Part shown: piece after piece, positions 17,760 to 26,008 of the stretch | Layout of the letters: the number at the start of each line of letters is the position of its first letter | Numbering within the stretch: position 1 is the stretch's first letter | Source of the DNA: Pseudomonas sp. DTU_2021_1001937_2_SI_NGA_ILE_001 | GTDB taxonomy: Bacteria > Pseudomonadota > Gammaproteobacteria > Pseudomonadales > Pseudomonadaceae | NCBI RefSeq assembly: GCF_032463525.1 | Contig: NZ_CP135971.1 | Coordinates: 3,968,001 to 4,032,000 of the forward strand | Length of the DNA: 64,000 bases | Direction: 5' to 3' | Notes under the pieces: model-generated | The model's database searches: none | What the model saw: only the letters and a program-made list of their open reading frames with translations | What the model was told of the DNA's origin: nothing | Translations under genes and position numbers: made by a program

Positions 17760-19544
17760 TCAATGCTGTTCGCTGTGCGGCGTGACCCGCAGTACCTCGT
17801 CCATGGTGGTCAGCCCGGCAGAGACCTTCAGCGCGCCTGACAGGCGCAGGCTGCGCATGCCTTCCTTGAACGCCTGGCGGCGCATGGCGTTGAGGTCCAG
17901 GTCGGCGGTCACCAGGCTCTTGACCGGGTCGGTCATCAGCATGATCTCGTACACCCCCGCACGGCCCCGATAGCCGGTATCGCGACATTCCACGCAGCCC
18001 ACGGCGCGATGTGCACCGCTGGGCACCGGCGCCTGCCAGGGCCGCGTGAGCACCTGCCAGTCGGCCTCGTCAAGGCTTACCGGCGCCTTGCAGTGCGGGC
18101 ACAGGGTGCGCACCAGGCGCTGGGCCATCACCCCGAGGATGGTGGCCTTGAGCAGATAGGGCGGCACACCCAGTTCCAGCAGGCGGCTGATGGCACTGGG
18201 CGCGTCGTTGGTGTGCAGGGTGGAAAGCACCAGGTGGCCGGTCAGCGCGGCCTGGATGGCCATCTCGGCGGTTTCCAGGTCACGGATCTCGCCAATCATG
18301 ATGATGTCCGGGTCCTGCCGCATCAGCGCCCTGACCCCGCTGGCGAAGGTCAGGTCGATGTTGTGCTGCACCTGCATCTGGTTGAACGCCGGCTCGACCA
18401 TCTCGATGGGGTCCTCGATGGTGCACAGGTTGACCTCGCTGGTCGCCAGTTGCTTGAGCGTGGTGTACAGCGTGGTGGTCTTGCCTGAACCGGTCGGCCC
18501 GGTGACCAGGATGATGCCATTGGGCTGGCGGGTCATGCCCTGCCAGCGGCGCAGGTCGTCGCTGGAGAACCCCAGCTGGTCGAAGTCCTTGAGCAGCACC
18601 TCGGGGTCGAAGATCCGCATCACCAGCTTTTCGCCGAAGGCGGTGGGCAGGGTCGACAGACGCAGCTCCACCTCGTTGCCTTCCGGCGTGCTGGTCTTGA
18701 CCCGGCCGTCCTGGGGTTTGCGCTTCTCTGCCACGTTCATGCGGCCCAGGCTCTTCAGGCGGCTGACCACCGCCATGGTGACTTGCGGCGGGAACTGATA
18801 GACGTTGTGCAGCACGCCGTCGATACGAAAGCGTACCGTGCCGTTCTCGCGGCGGGGCTCGATGTGGATATCGCTGGCGCGTTGCTGGAAGGCGTACTGG
18901 AACAGCCAGTCGACGATGGTGACGATGTGCGCATCGTTGGCATCCGGCTCCTGGTCACTGGCGCCCAGCTTGAGCAACTGCTCGAAGTTGCCCAGGTTGC
19001 TGGTTTTCTGTTCGGTGGCCGTCGCGCCGCTGACCGAGCGGGTCAGGCGGAAGAATTCCACCGTCATGCGCTGGATGTCCACGGGGTTGGCCACTACGCG
19101 CTTGATCGGCAGCTTCAGCACGTGGGACAGGTCTGGCTCCCAGGAGCGCACATAGGGCTGGGCACTGGCGATGGTCACCGCCTCGCGGTCGACGGCCACG
19201 GCGAGGATCTTGTGGCGCTGGGCGAAGGCGTAGGACATCAGCGGGGTGACCGCCGCCACGTTGATCTTCAGCGGGTCGATGCGCATGTAGGGCTGCCCGC
19301 ATTGCTCGGCCAGCCAGGCCGTGAGGGTTTCCAGGTCGAGCTTACGCCCGGGTCGCTTGAGGTCGTCAAGCTGTTGGTTGGCGAGGAACTCCAGCGGGTG
19401 CAGCTGGATATTCGCGGTGGTGCGGCGCTGGGTGACGGCCGTCTCGGCGTCGCTCTGGCTCAAGTGGCCCTGAGCGACCAGATCGTGCAGCAGATCATTG
19501 AGGTCGAGCCAGCGATCCGCGGAAGTGGGAGCGTGAACAACCAT
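17760..19544 (-). CDS. GspE/PilB-family secretion or pilus assembly ATPase
   Basis: This 594-residue ATPase has an N-terminal GspE/MshE-like domain and a C-terminal motor. The motor carries Walker A GPTGSGKTT (349-357), an Asp box (IEDPIEMVEP near 379), the Walker B region DPDIIMIGEIRD (411-422), a His box, and a zinc-type tetracysteine (Cys482, Cys485, Cys517, Cys520). The start has an AAGGA site. No platform, pilotin or prepilin peptidase gene is adjacent; the nearest pilins are the minor-pilin operon 1.7 kb upstream on the same strand. It may power that or a distant system. Confidence 0.88.
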   Translation of the reverse strand: MVVHAPTSADRWLDLNDLLHDLVAQGHLSQSDAETAVTQRRTTANIQLHPLEFLANQQLDDLKRPGRKLDLETLTAWLAEQCGQPYMRIDPLKINVAAVTPLMSYAFAQRHKILAVAVDREAVTIASAQPYVRSWEPDLSHVLKLPIKRVVANPVDIQRMTVEFFRLTRSVSGATATEQKTSNLGNFEQLLKLGASDQEPDANDAHIVTIVDWLFQYAFQQRASDIHIEPRRENGTVRFRIDGVLHNVYQFPPQVTMAVVSRLKSLGRMNVAEKRKPQDGRVKTSTPEGNEVELRLSTLPTAFGEKLVMRIFDPEVLLKDFDQLGFSSDDLRRWQGMTRQPNGIILVTGPTGSGKTTTLYTTLKQLATSEVNLCTIEDPIEMVEPAFNQMQVQHNIDLTFASGVRALMRQDPDIIMIGEIRDLETAEMAIQAALTGHLVLSTLHTNDAPSAISRLLELGVPPYLLKATILGVMAQRLVRTLCPHCKAPVSLDEADWQVLTRPWQAPVPSGAHRAVGCVECRDTGYRGRAGVYEIMLMTDPVKSLVTADLDLNAMRRQAFKEGMRSLRLSGALKVSAGLTTMDEVLRVTPHSEQH

Positions 19545-19667
19545 GCAGGTTCCTTCGGCGAGTCAGGTATAGATCACTGAGGCAGTGAGCAAGCGTAGAC
19601 CCCAAGCGTGCCAGTGTTGCTCGCGAGTGTGAACAGGCATTTCTTTCGCAGCCGGCCGGCCGAGGCC

Positions 19668-20003
19668 TCAACCACAGGCTTGGGCGAGCACTGGCAGAGG
19701 TTGCAGAAGGTTCAGCTGGACCTCGTCGACATCGATCAGGTTGCGCATTTTTTCAGCGATGACCTGCGCGCGATGCCAGCTCAGGCCATCGACCTGCACC
19801 TCGGCCTCCAGCCCGTCGGCATCGCGCAGTACCTGTACCTGGCAAGGCACCAGGTACTGCATGGCGAACAGGTTTAGCACCTGGCAAAGCAGGGCGGGCT
19901 GGGCTTCGGCGCGGATGCGGTACTGCACCTGGCAGGATGCGTTGGCGGCTGCCCAGGTGTCCGGGCGGGTGGTGTGCAGCGGCAGGGCGTCTGGTGGGTT
20001 CAT
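19668..20003 (-). CDS. Small ACT-like domain protein
   Basis: The 111-residue protein has a pattern like an ACT regulatory domain: YRIRAEAQPALLCQVLNLFA, then VPCQVQVLRDADGLEAEVQV, a helix, and a last strand VDEVQLNLLQP. It resembles acetolactate synthase small-subunit ACT folds but is not clearly one. The start ATG 20003 has an AGGAG site. It is divergent from an Lrp-type regulator, which also uses an ACT-like fold, so amino-acid sensing is a reasonable guess only. Confidence 0.6.
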   Translation of the reverse strand: MNPPDALPLHTTRPDTWAAANASCQVQYRIRAEAQPALLCQVLNLFAMQYLVPCQVQVLRDADGLEAEVQVDGLSWHRAQVIAEKMRNLIDVDEVQLNLLQPLPVLAQACG

Positions 20004-20130
20004 GCACGGATCTCCTGAGCAAGTGCGGAAATTCTTGCATGGGGAACCGGGAAAAACTGGTCTAAGATCCTGTCTGTCTCGGACTTTTTGAATAGATCAA
20101 TCTTTGATTGGCTGGTTTGGAGAATTATTA

Positions 20131-20607
20131 ATGCCCGTTGAGCTGGATGCCTATGATCGAAAGATCCTGACACTGCTGCAGGACGACGCTTCGCTGTCCA
20201 GCGCCCAGGTGGCCGAGCAGGTGGGGTTGTCGCAGTCGCCGTGCTGGCGGCGTATCCAGCGCCTCAAGGACGAAGGAGTGATCCGGCGCCAGGTGACCTT
20301 GCTGGACCGCAAGAAGATCGGCCTGGACACGCAGATCTTCGCGCAGGTGAAGCTCAACGCCCATGGCCGCTCCAACTTCGCCGAGTTCACCGAGGCGATC
20401 CGCGAGTTTCCCGAGGTGTTGGAGTGCTACGTGCTGATGGGCGCCGTGGACTTCCTGCTGCGCATCGTGACCTCGGATATCGAGGCCTACGAGAAGTTCT
20501 TCTTCGAGAAGCTGTCGCTGGTGCCGGGCATCCAGGAAGTGAACTCCGTGGTGGCACTGTCGGAAATCAAGTCGACCACCCACCTGCCGCTGGGGCGTGG
20601 CGGCTAG
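20131..20607 (+). CDS. Lrp/AsnC-family transcriptional regulator
   Basis: The 158-residue protein has an N-terminal winged helix-turn-helix (DRKILTLLQDDASLSSAQVA, QVGLSQSPCWRRIQRLKDEG) and a C-terminal RAM/ACT effector domain (AQVKLNAHGR, FLLRIVTSDIEAYE). ATG 20131 is chosen over upstream in-frame starts because the family begins at LDAYDRKI. It is divergent from the ACT-like gene across 127 bp, the likely site of autoregulation. The effector is unknown. Confidence 0.9.
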   Translation: MPVELDAYDRKILTLLQDDASLSSAQVAEQVGLSQSPCWRRIQRLKDEGVIRRQVTLLDRKKIGLDTQIFAQVKLNAHGRSNFAEFTEAIREFPEVLECYVLMGAVDFLLRIVTSDIEAYEKFFFEKLSLVPGIQEVNSVVALSEIKSTTHLPLGRGG

Positions 20608-20640
20608 GCGGCGTCAGCGGCAGGGCGGTGGCTTTGCGGC

Positions 20641-21132
20641 TCAACGCCCGCGACGCAGGCTCTCGTTGCGCATCACCAGCAGGTCCGAGGCCTTCTGGTA
20701 ATCGGCCTGGAAGGCCGGGGTGCCGATCCACTCCAGGGCGGTGTCTTCGTCCTCGTTGTGGAACATGGCGCGGTAGGTGATCAGCAGGCCCATCATGAAG
20801 TCGGTGGCCTGCTCGCCGTCCTCTTCGGCCAGCACCAGTTCCAGCACCGGGTACTGCAGGAACACCGCGCACAGGGCGATCTGGCTGATGGCCTCGGCCT
20901 GGTGCATGGCTTCGAACAGGTCCTCGTAGTCGGCCGGGTCGAAGCCATTCTCGACCAGGTCCTGGAAGTCGAAGGTGCTCAGGTCGATCTTCACGTCATC
21001 GAACGGCTGGTCGACCAGCGGTGAGTCGAACAGCGAATGCACTGACTTCTTCGGCTTCTGGCCGGAGCGGTTCTGCTTGGCCTTGAGTTTCGCGCGCTGG
21101 GCACGCTTTTGCTGTTTGTCTGGCGAAGCCAT
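20641..21132 (-). CDS. Conserved acidic protein of unknown function
   Basis: The 163-residue protein has a very basic N-terminus (DKQQKRAQRAKLKAKQNR) and a long acidic alpha-helical remainder (FDFQDLVENGFDPADYEDLF, VLAEEDGEQATDFMMGLL). The start ATG 21132 has an AAGGA site. No catalytic motif or membrane segment is seen. It lies between the Lrp gene and the pilin operon, with no evident link to either. I do not recognise its function. Confidence 0.7.
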   Translation of the reverse strand: MASPDKQQKRAQRAKLKAKQNRSGQKPKKSVHSLFDSPLVDQPFDDVKIDLSTFDFQDLVENGFDPADYEDLFEAMHQAEAISQIALCAVFLQYPVLELVLAEEDGEQATDFMMGLLITYRAMFHNEDEDTALEWIGTPAFQADYQKASDLLVMRNESLRRGR

Positions 21133-21206
21133 GGGGTGTCCTTGGAATACGGTGTGGCGTGGGCGGCCATTGAAACGCACAGCGCGGCAAAACCCAAGCG
21201 CAGTGT

Positions 21207-23369
21207 TCAAAGCGGGCGGACCCACTTGACCACAGTAGTGCTCGCGCCGCTGCTCCCGGACGTACTCGAGCCACTTGTGGTCGTGCCGGTGATGCTCTGG
21301 TCGCTGGTCATGGCCGAGACGTCTACTGCGATGCCACCGGCACTGATGGTGGTGGCGGTGACACCGTTGTTGCCAGTGGACAGGCCGCCCTTGATGTTGG
21401 TGGTGGCGCCGGAGGCGTTGACCAGCCCGCCAAGAATGACGTTGCCCCAGATTGTCCAGCCATTGGTATAGAGCGCGCGTTCGGCTTCGATGGCGATATT
21501 GCCCAATGGAATGCCAGTGCGCGTGGCACCGTTGGCGTCGCTCCAGGTCATCAGCGCGCTGGGACTCTTGCACAGGTTGGTGGGGTAGAACGCGCCGCCA
21601 CAGGTCTGGCTGGCACCGGCGAAGTTTGGCGCGTACAGCGGGGCATTCGACGAGCTGGTGAGTGTCACGTTACCGGTGCTTAGCAATGAGTTGGTGAATC
21701 GCGTGACCTGTACGCCGTCGAACGTCATGTCGCCCTGGAACCAGGCCACGCCAGGCGGAAAGTTCATGACGCCGTTGAATACCCAGCCGGTGCTGGGAGA
21801 GGCGCTCTTGCCGCAGGTGTTGTTGCCGCCAGTGTTGTAGTACCAGTTGCAGACCAGGAAATTGGCTCCGCCTATGCGCTGCAGGTCGGTGGTCGCCAGA
21901 TTGTAGGGGCCGGGAGCCACATCGCTGCCATCGGCCTTCTTGACGTTCTGGATCTTCAGCATCGGTGTGTTGCCATCGAAATAGAACACGTAGTTGGCCT
22001 GGTCACGCAGGGTGGAGACGTCCACCGGCTTGAGGGTCAGGTCGCAGAACGGCACGCCGGGCAGGCCGGGCGACGAATTGGGCACGGCGAAGCTCAGGTT
22101 GACGATCGCGTTGCCGGTGTAGGGTGTGCCACCGCTGTTGTTGAGCACCGCGCCGCTGATCCGGCTGGCGCTGCTGAAGGTCGGGGTATTCCACTGGGTG
22201 ACGGAAAGGTTGCCACCGCCCTGGTACTGGCCTACGGCAGCGGTGAGGATCGACACGTTGCCGTGGGCCTTGAGCAGTGAGTAAGTGGCGCTCCAGCCGC
22301 TGAAGTTGATGTTGTTGGCCCAGAAGGTGCCGACCGTCGCGGTCTTGAAGGCTACCTCGCCGCCATACACGGCGCTGTAGGTCATGCTCAGGGTGTCTGG
22401 CAGTGTGCTGGTGCCCGAGATGCGCTTGGCGGCGCCTTGAGCCGTGGTGGTGACGGTGCTGCCCGAAATGCCGACCTTGGTCAGGTCCAGGGCGTAGACG
22501 GTGTTGTCGGCGAGCGTGATCAGCGCCGTGCCCTCGGACACGGGAGTGATGGAGGTATCGGTGTTGATCACCCCGCCCACCAACGCTGTACCGATCTTTC
22601 GGCCGGCGGACATCACGTTGGCGCTGAATGCTCCCGCCTTGACCGAGCTGTAGCTGCCGCCGTCCTGGGTGATATTGATGTTCTTCGCGGCCAGGGTCAG
22701 GTTGTTCGGGGGCGTGGCTGAACTCATGGTGAAGGTGCCTTCGGTACGCAGGATGGCGTTGTCGGCCACTCCACCTCCGGAAAGCTCGATGCCATTTTTG
22801 GCGCACCCTGAAACATAGGCCTTCGCACCGCTGGAGATTCTCAGCGTGCCATTGAGGTTGATGTAAGCCAGGTGGGGGCCGTTGACGATCGACAGGCTGC
22901 CGCCGCTGTAATTGAGGTCGCCGTTGAAGGTCAAGGCATTACCCAGGGTTGTACCGGTCGCTGCCGCGCCGCCCAAGGTGTACACCGCCTGCAAAGTCGA
23001 AGTGGCCAGGTTGCTGCTGCCGGTGATGTTGGCTGTCACCAGGGTCTCGCTGCCCGCGCTCTCCTTGGCAACGACTTGCGCCGCGAAGTTTGCACCAGTC
23101 ACCTGCAGTGCGCCGACCGTAACGCTCGCCTGGGGCACGCTCTGCAGGTACTGGCGAACCAGCTCCACGCCTTCCCAGGCGCGGGTTTCCGCAGCCACCG
23201 TGGCATGGCTCGCCATCTGCTGTTCCTGGGCGCTGCGGATGCTGTACATCATGCCCAGGGTGGTGACGGTCAGGGCCGTGCCGGTGAGGATCATGACCAT
23301 CAGGGTCGCCATGCCGCGCTGGCGGCCGGGGGTGCGCGGCTGGGCGCGTCGGGAAGAAAGCATGGGCAT
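21207..23369 (-). CDS. Large PilX-like pilin-operon protein with beta-rich repeats
   Basis: The 720-residue last gene of the minor-pilin operon starts with a short basic leader and one hydrophobic segment (GMATLMVMILTGTALTVTTL, from residue 19), as in PilX-type proteins. The rest is Gly-, Ser-, Thr- and Asn-rich and looks beta-helical, with alternating short strands such as NGDLNYSGGSLSIVNG and NGTLRISSGAKAYVSGC. Several cysteines occur (CGKSASP, CGGAF, LCKSP), and the end is TGTTTSGSSTSGSSGAST before VVKWVRPL. Typical PilX is below 200 residues. It may be a tip or surface adhesin; this is inferred. The start ATG 23369 lies just after the previous stop; ATG 23363 is possible. Confidence 0.75.
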   Translation of the reverse strand: MPMLSSRRAQPRTPGRQRGMATLMVMILTGTALTVTTLGMMYSIRSAQEQQMASHATVAAETRAWEGVELVRQYLQSVPQASVTVGALQVTGANFAAQVVAKESAGSETLVTANITGSSNLATSTLQAVYTLGGAAATGTTLGNALTFNGDLNYSGGSLSIVNGPHLAYINLNGTLRISSGAKAYVSGCAKNGIELSGGGVADNAILRTEGTFTMSSATPPNNLTLAAKNINITQDGGSYSSVKAGAFSANVMSAGRKIGTALVGGVINTDTSITPVSEGTALITLADNTVYALDLTKVGISGSTVTTTAQGAAKRISGTSTLPDTLSMTYSAVYGGEVAFKTATVGTFWANNINFSGWSATYSLLKAHGNVSILTAAVGQYQGGGNLSVTQWNTPTFSSASRISGAVLNNSGGTPYTGNAIVNLSFAVPNSSPGLPGVPFCDLTLKPVDVSTLRDQANYVFYFDGNTPMLKIQNVKKADGSDVAPGPYNLATTDLQRIGGANFLVCNWYYNTGGNNTCGKSASPSTGWVFNGVMNFPPGVAWFQGDMTFDGVQVTRFTNSLLSTGNVTLTSSSNAPLYAPNFAGASQTCGGAFYPTNLCKSPSALMTWSDANGATRTGIPLGNIAIEAERALYTNGWTIWGNVILGGLVNASGATTNIKGGLSTGNNGVTATTISAGGIAVDVSAMTSDQSITGTTTSGSSTSGSSGASTTVVKWVRPL

Positions 23370-23376
23370 GTTCCGG

Positions 23377-24057
23377 CTAGGTGCCTGGCACGAGGTTGGG
23401 CAGGCAGACATCGCTGGTGCTCTTCACGTAAGTCGTCGTGGATGCGCTGTTGCTGGCGTCCACCGAGCTGGTCACGGCATTCAGGGTGACCTTGATGCGC
23501 AGGGTGCTGATTGGACTCGTCGCCTTGTTGAAGGGCCAACAGGCAGCCTGTACCACGGTGAAGAAATCGGCCGGCTGGTTGGCTTCGATCAGCGGGCTGG
23601 CGCTCCAGGTGGTGCTGTTCCATTGTGAGGTCGAAGTGCAGCCGCTGGCCCCCTGCAGGCGGCTGAGCTTGCCGTCCTGCACCAGCAGGCCCGCACAGCT
23701 GGCCGTTGCGGTGTTGGCGGTCTTGTAGCTCCATACCAGCGCATTACCGGTGCTGGCGGTGCCTGACAGCGTTCGTGCGCTGCCGGACAGGCTGCCATTG
23801 CTCAGGGCGGCATTGGCCAGGAGCTTGAAGCTGGCATCGGGCGTGCCGCTGATCCAGAAACCGGCGTTGCTCATCTCCTGTTGTGCGGTGAGTAGCGCTG
23901 CGGCGATCTGCCCGTCCTGCCGGGAGTCCTGAATGGAGCGCACCGAGATGCCGACCATGTTCCGGTACAGCGAGAGCATGGCCAGCACGCTGAGCAGCGA
24001 CAGCGTCATGCCCACCATCAGGCTGATCAGGCTGAAGCCGCCCGCAGGGCGTCTCAC
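23377..24057 (-). CDS. PilW-like minor prepilin with Ser at +5
   Basis: The 226-residue protein has a type III signal peptide: leader MRRPAGG, then FSLISLMVGMTLSLLSVLAM. Residue +5 of the mature protein is Ser rather than the near-universal Glu. The rest is a soluble beta-rich domain with four cysteines. The start is GTG 24057, inside the stop of the upstream PilV-like gene (GTGA). By gene order it fits PilW, which helps prime pilus assembly. The missing Glu may put it at the tip, like GspK, or affect assembly. Confidence 0.78.
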   Translation of the reverse strand: MRRPAGGFSLISLMVGMTLSLLSVLAMLSLYRNMVGISVRSIQDSRQDGQIAAALLTAQQEMSNAGFWISGTPDASFKLLANAALSNGSLSGSARTLSGTASTGNALVWSYKTANTATASCAGLLVQDGKLSRLQGASGCTSTSQWNSTTWSASPLIEANQPADFFTVVQAACWPFNKATSPISTLRIKVTLNAVTSSVDASNSASTTTYVKSTSDVCLPNLVPGT

Positions 24058-24482
24058 GTTTCGTCACCGACCCGGATGATGCCGCCGAACAGGCCGCTGT
24101 CAGTGCTACGCGTGGTCAGCACCACAGTGCCGAGCGTGCTGGTCGGAGTGGCAATGCTGACGCCGCCGATACTTACCCCAGCGGTGTCGGTGCAGGTGGC
24201 ATTCAGCGGTATCGCTTCGGCCTGGATCGGCAGGACGACCCTGGCCTGGGCTGCGTCGGTGGAGCACAGGCCCTTGCCGTAGCGGACGATCAGCGCACGC
24301 ATCTGGCTGACCGCGATGTTCTGCACCTTCATGTCGCGCTGGCTGACGGCAGCGCGGGAGGCCGCGTAGGTCATGCCCAGGCCGATGATCGACATCAGCA
24401 CGATGCCGATCAACGACTCGAGCAGGATATCGCCGCGCTGACGCCGCGCCCCGGTCTTAGATGATCTCGACGGGAATCGCAC
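24054..24482 (-). CDS. PilV-like minor prepilin
   Basis: The 142-residue protein has a 17-residue basic leader ending RRQRG, then DILLESLIGIVLMSIIGLGM with Glu at +5. A segment of two cysteines (LCSTDAAQ, ATCTDTAG) could form a disulfide. The start GTG 24482 lies inside the FimT-like gene (26-bp overlap). By position and N-terminus it fits PilV, a minor pilin that helps initiate type IV pili. Confidence 0.78.
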   Translation of the reverse strand: MRFPSRSSKTGARRQRGDILLESLIGIVLMSIIGLGMTYAASRAAVSQRDMKVQNIAVSQMRALIVRYGKGLCSTDAAQARVVLPIQAEAIPLNATCTDTAGVSIGGVSIATPTSTLGTVVLTTRSTDSGLFGGIIRVGDET

Positions 24483-24930
24483 TTTCGCTGCCTGCGGTCA
24501 CGTTGATGGTGCTGGTCGCACAGGTGCTGCTGCCGTTGACCGGCAGGCCGCGGCTGTTGAAGGCGATACAGGTGAGGTTTGTGCCGCCGACCTGCAGGTT
24601 CGCCGAGGCGGGCAGGCTGGCCTGCCAGAGCACGCTGGTGTTCGAGTTGCAATCGAGGCTGGCCTGGTCGGCGAGGCTGAACAGCTTGAGGCTCTGCCCC
24701 GAGCGGCACAGTACTGCCGCTGGCGAGGTGCTTAGGGCACCGCCTGGGTTGCGCAGGGCGGTGGCCTTGGCGCGGCTGATGCCTTGCTTGAGCAGGTTGG
24801 CCGCCTCGTTCTGCTGTGCGCTGTCGGTCCATGATTTGGTCAGCTGAGCACCGAAGGTCATCAGCAGACCGAAGATGGCGATGGCAATCATCAGCTCGAT
24901 CAGGGTGAAGCCCTGCTGCCGATCGATCAC
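24457..24930 (-). CDS. FimT/GspH-like minor prepilin
   Basis: The 157-residue protein has a 7-residue leader MIDRQQG, then FTLIELMIAIAIFGLLMTFG with Glu at +5. Its C-terminal beta domain ends in a GspH/FimT-type region (CIAFNSRGLPVNGSSTC). It starts at GTG 24930, overlapping the upstream pilE-like stop (GTGA). FimT-type pilins sit at the pilus tip, and some bind DNA during transformation; whether this one does is unknown. Confidence 0.82.
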   Translation of the reverse strand: MIDRQQGFTLIELMIAIAIFGLLMTFGAQLTKSWTDSAQQNEAANLLKQGISRAKATALRNPGGALSTSPAAVLCRSGQSLKLFSLADQASLDCNSNTSVLWQASLPASANLQVGGTNLTCIAFNSRGLPVNGSSTCATSTINVTAGSESAIPVEII

Positions 24931-25379
24931 TGCCAGCTACCGTTGTAGCTGCTGCAACTGGCGATGGCGCGCACGTTGTCCTGGGTCAGGGTGATACTGC
25001 AGCCGTTGACCTTGCCGCTGGTGCCCAGGGCTTCCAGCTTGTAGGTGCTGGTGGTCGCGGTGACGATCTTGTAGGTGAAGCCGTCCTGGCTGGGTTGCCA
25101 GCCCGACGCGGTGCAGGTCGTGCTGCCACTGGCGGCCACGCAGCGGGTGTCGGCGGTGTTGCTGGTGGTGGTGGTCGGGTAGCGCAGTTGCTTCTGGTAG
25201 AAGTTTTCCATGACCAGGCCCAGGGCTGCGAGGTCCGCTTGCGCGCCCTTGAGCTTGCTGCGCGTCATGTAGCTTTCGTAGGAAGGAATGGCAATGGCAG
25301 CGAGGATACCGACCACCGCGATGGCGATGAGCAGTTCGATGAGCGTAAAGCCCTGAAGTTTGACGCGCAGGGCACGCAT
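24927..25379 (-). CDS. PilE-like type IV prepilin
   Basis: The 150-residue protein, first in the operon, has a 10-residue leader MRALRVKLQG, then FTLIELLIAIAVVGILAAIA with Glu at +5 and a long alpha helix (YESYMTRSKLKGAQADLAAL). The C-terminal domain has four cysteines. ATG 25379 is preferred over an upstream start at 25427, which would add non-pilin residues. It fits PilE, a minor pilin joining tip and fibre, and is the most canonical pilin in this set. Confidence 0.85.
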   Translation of the reverse strand: MRALRVKLQGFTLIELLIAIAVVGILAAIAIPSYESYMTRSKLKGAQADLAALGLVMENFYQKQLRYPTTTTSNTADTRCVAASGSTTCTASGWQPSQDGFTYKIVTATTSTYKLEALGTSGKVNGCSITLTQDNVRAIASCSSYNGSWQ

Positions 25380-25768
25380 GACGACAGACCATATCAAAAT
25401 AATATTAGCGCGATGGTACACCACCATTCATCGCTTCGGAATATAGCCAGACTGAACTTTTCGGTGTTTGCGCTGTATGTGTGAAAAGTGGCGTCTCGTC
25501 TGTCGGGTATTTGACGGACGAGCCCGGCGGCATTGGGTGGCGCGGTCTTTCAGTGCTGTCGAGAGCAGGGAGAATATAAAAGCAGAAAAGCTCTGGAAGT
25601 TATGGATCCAACTCTTCAGGGTGTTCAGTTTGAATAATTGGACATAATCAATCCCCGCCATAAGTTAGCGAGCCCTGCCGAGTGGCGCGAAGGTACATTG
25701 ATAACGGATTTGTAGTCCGGGGGCGATGAGGGCGCTGGCAATGCGGGGGGTGTTTTCTCAGGTAATAA

Positions 25769-25798
25769 AAAAACCCGCACAAGGCGGGCTTTTTTATC
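25769..25798 (-). terminator. Rho-independent terminator of tRNA-Phe
   Basis: On the minus strand, AAAAAAGCCCGCC, a TTGT loop and a GCGGG stem arm are followed by seven T residues. It is the last element downstream of tRNA-Phe and also has an A/T tract on the other side. Confidence 0.88.
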
Positions 25799-25800
25799 TA

Positions 25801-25824
25801 TCAGGCAGTGCGTGCACTGCCTGA
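25801..25824. repeat. Perfect hairpin between tRNA-Phe and its terminator
   Basis: TCAGGCAGTG and CACTGCCTGA form a perfect 10-bp stem with loop CGTG, eight bases past the tRNA 3' end. It may protect the precursor or guide 3' processing. Confidence 0.75.
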
Positions 25825-25832
25825 CCTCAATG

Positions 25833-25908
25833 TGGTGCCCAGAGACGGAATCGAACCGCCGACACGGGGATTTTCAATCCCCTGCTCTACCGACTGAGCT
25901 ATCTGGGC
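25833..25908 (-). tRNA. tRNA-Phe (GAA)
   Basis: The minus strand folds as a complete 76-nt tRNA with encoded CCA: acceptor GCCCAGA/TCTGGGC, D arm GCTCAGTCGGTAGAGC, anticodon arm GGGGA-TTGAAAA-TCCCC with anticodon GAA, and T arm GGCGGTTCGATTCCGTC. The gene stands alone with its own terminator. Confidence 0.97.
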
Positions 25909-26008
25909 AACGGGGCGCATTAAAAGGGTTTTTCAGGAAAGCGTCAAGCAGGAATTAAAAAAAATCTGAATATTTTTCGATGCTTACGCTTCCTGTGCAA
26001 AAAATGAT

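Larger units (their letters stand above)
25380..25832. other. Intergenic region between the pilin operon and tRNA-Phe
   Basis: The part near pilE is AT-rich and should hold the pilin promoter, though I could not fix a -35/-10 pair. The end near tRNA-Phe holds two hairpins. A frame at 25428-25661 is open but unconvincing. Confidence 0.55.

Noticed and set aside
25428..25661. 77-codon open frame upstream of the pilin operon (minus strand)
   Set aside because: It covers the AT-rich region where the pilin promoter should lie, has an unusual composition and no family likeness.
25690..25740. A tRNA-like anticodon stem-loop (CGGA-TTTGTAG-TCCG)
   Set aside because: The D arm spacing is wrong and no acceptor or T arm pairs, so it is not a tRNA and probably not a remnant.
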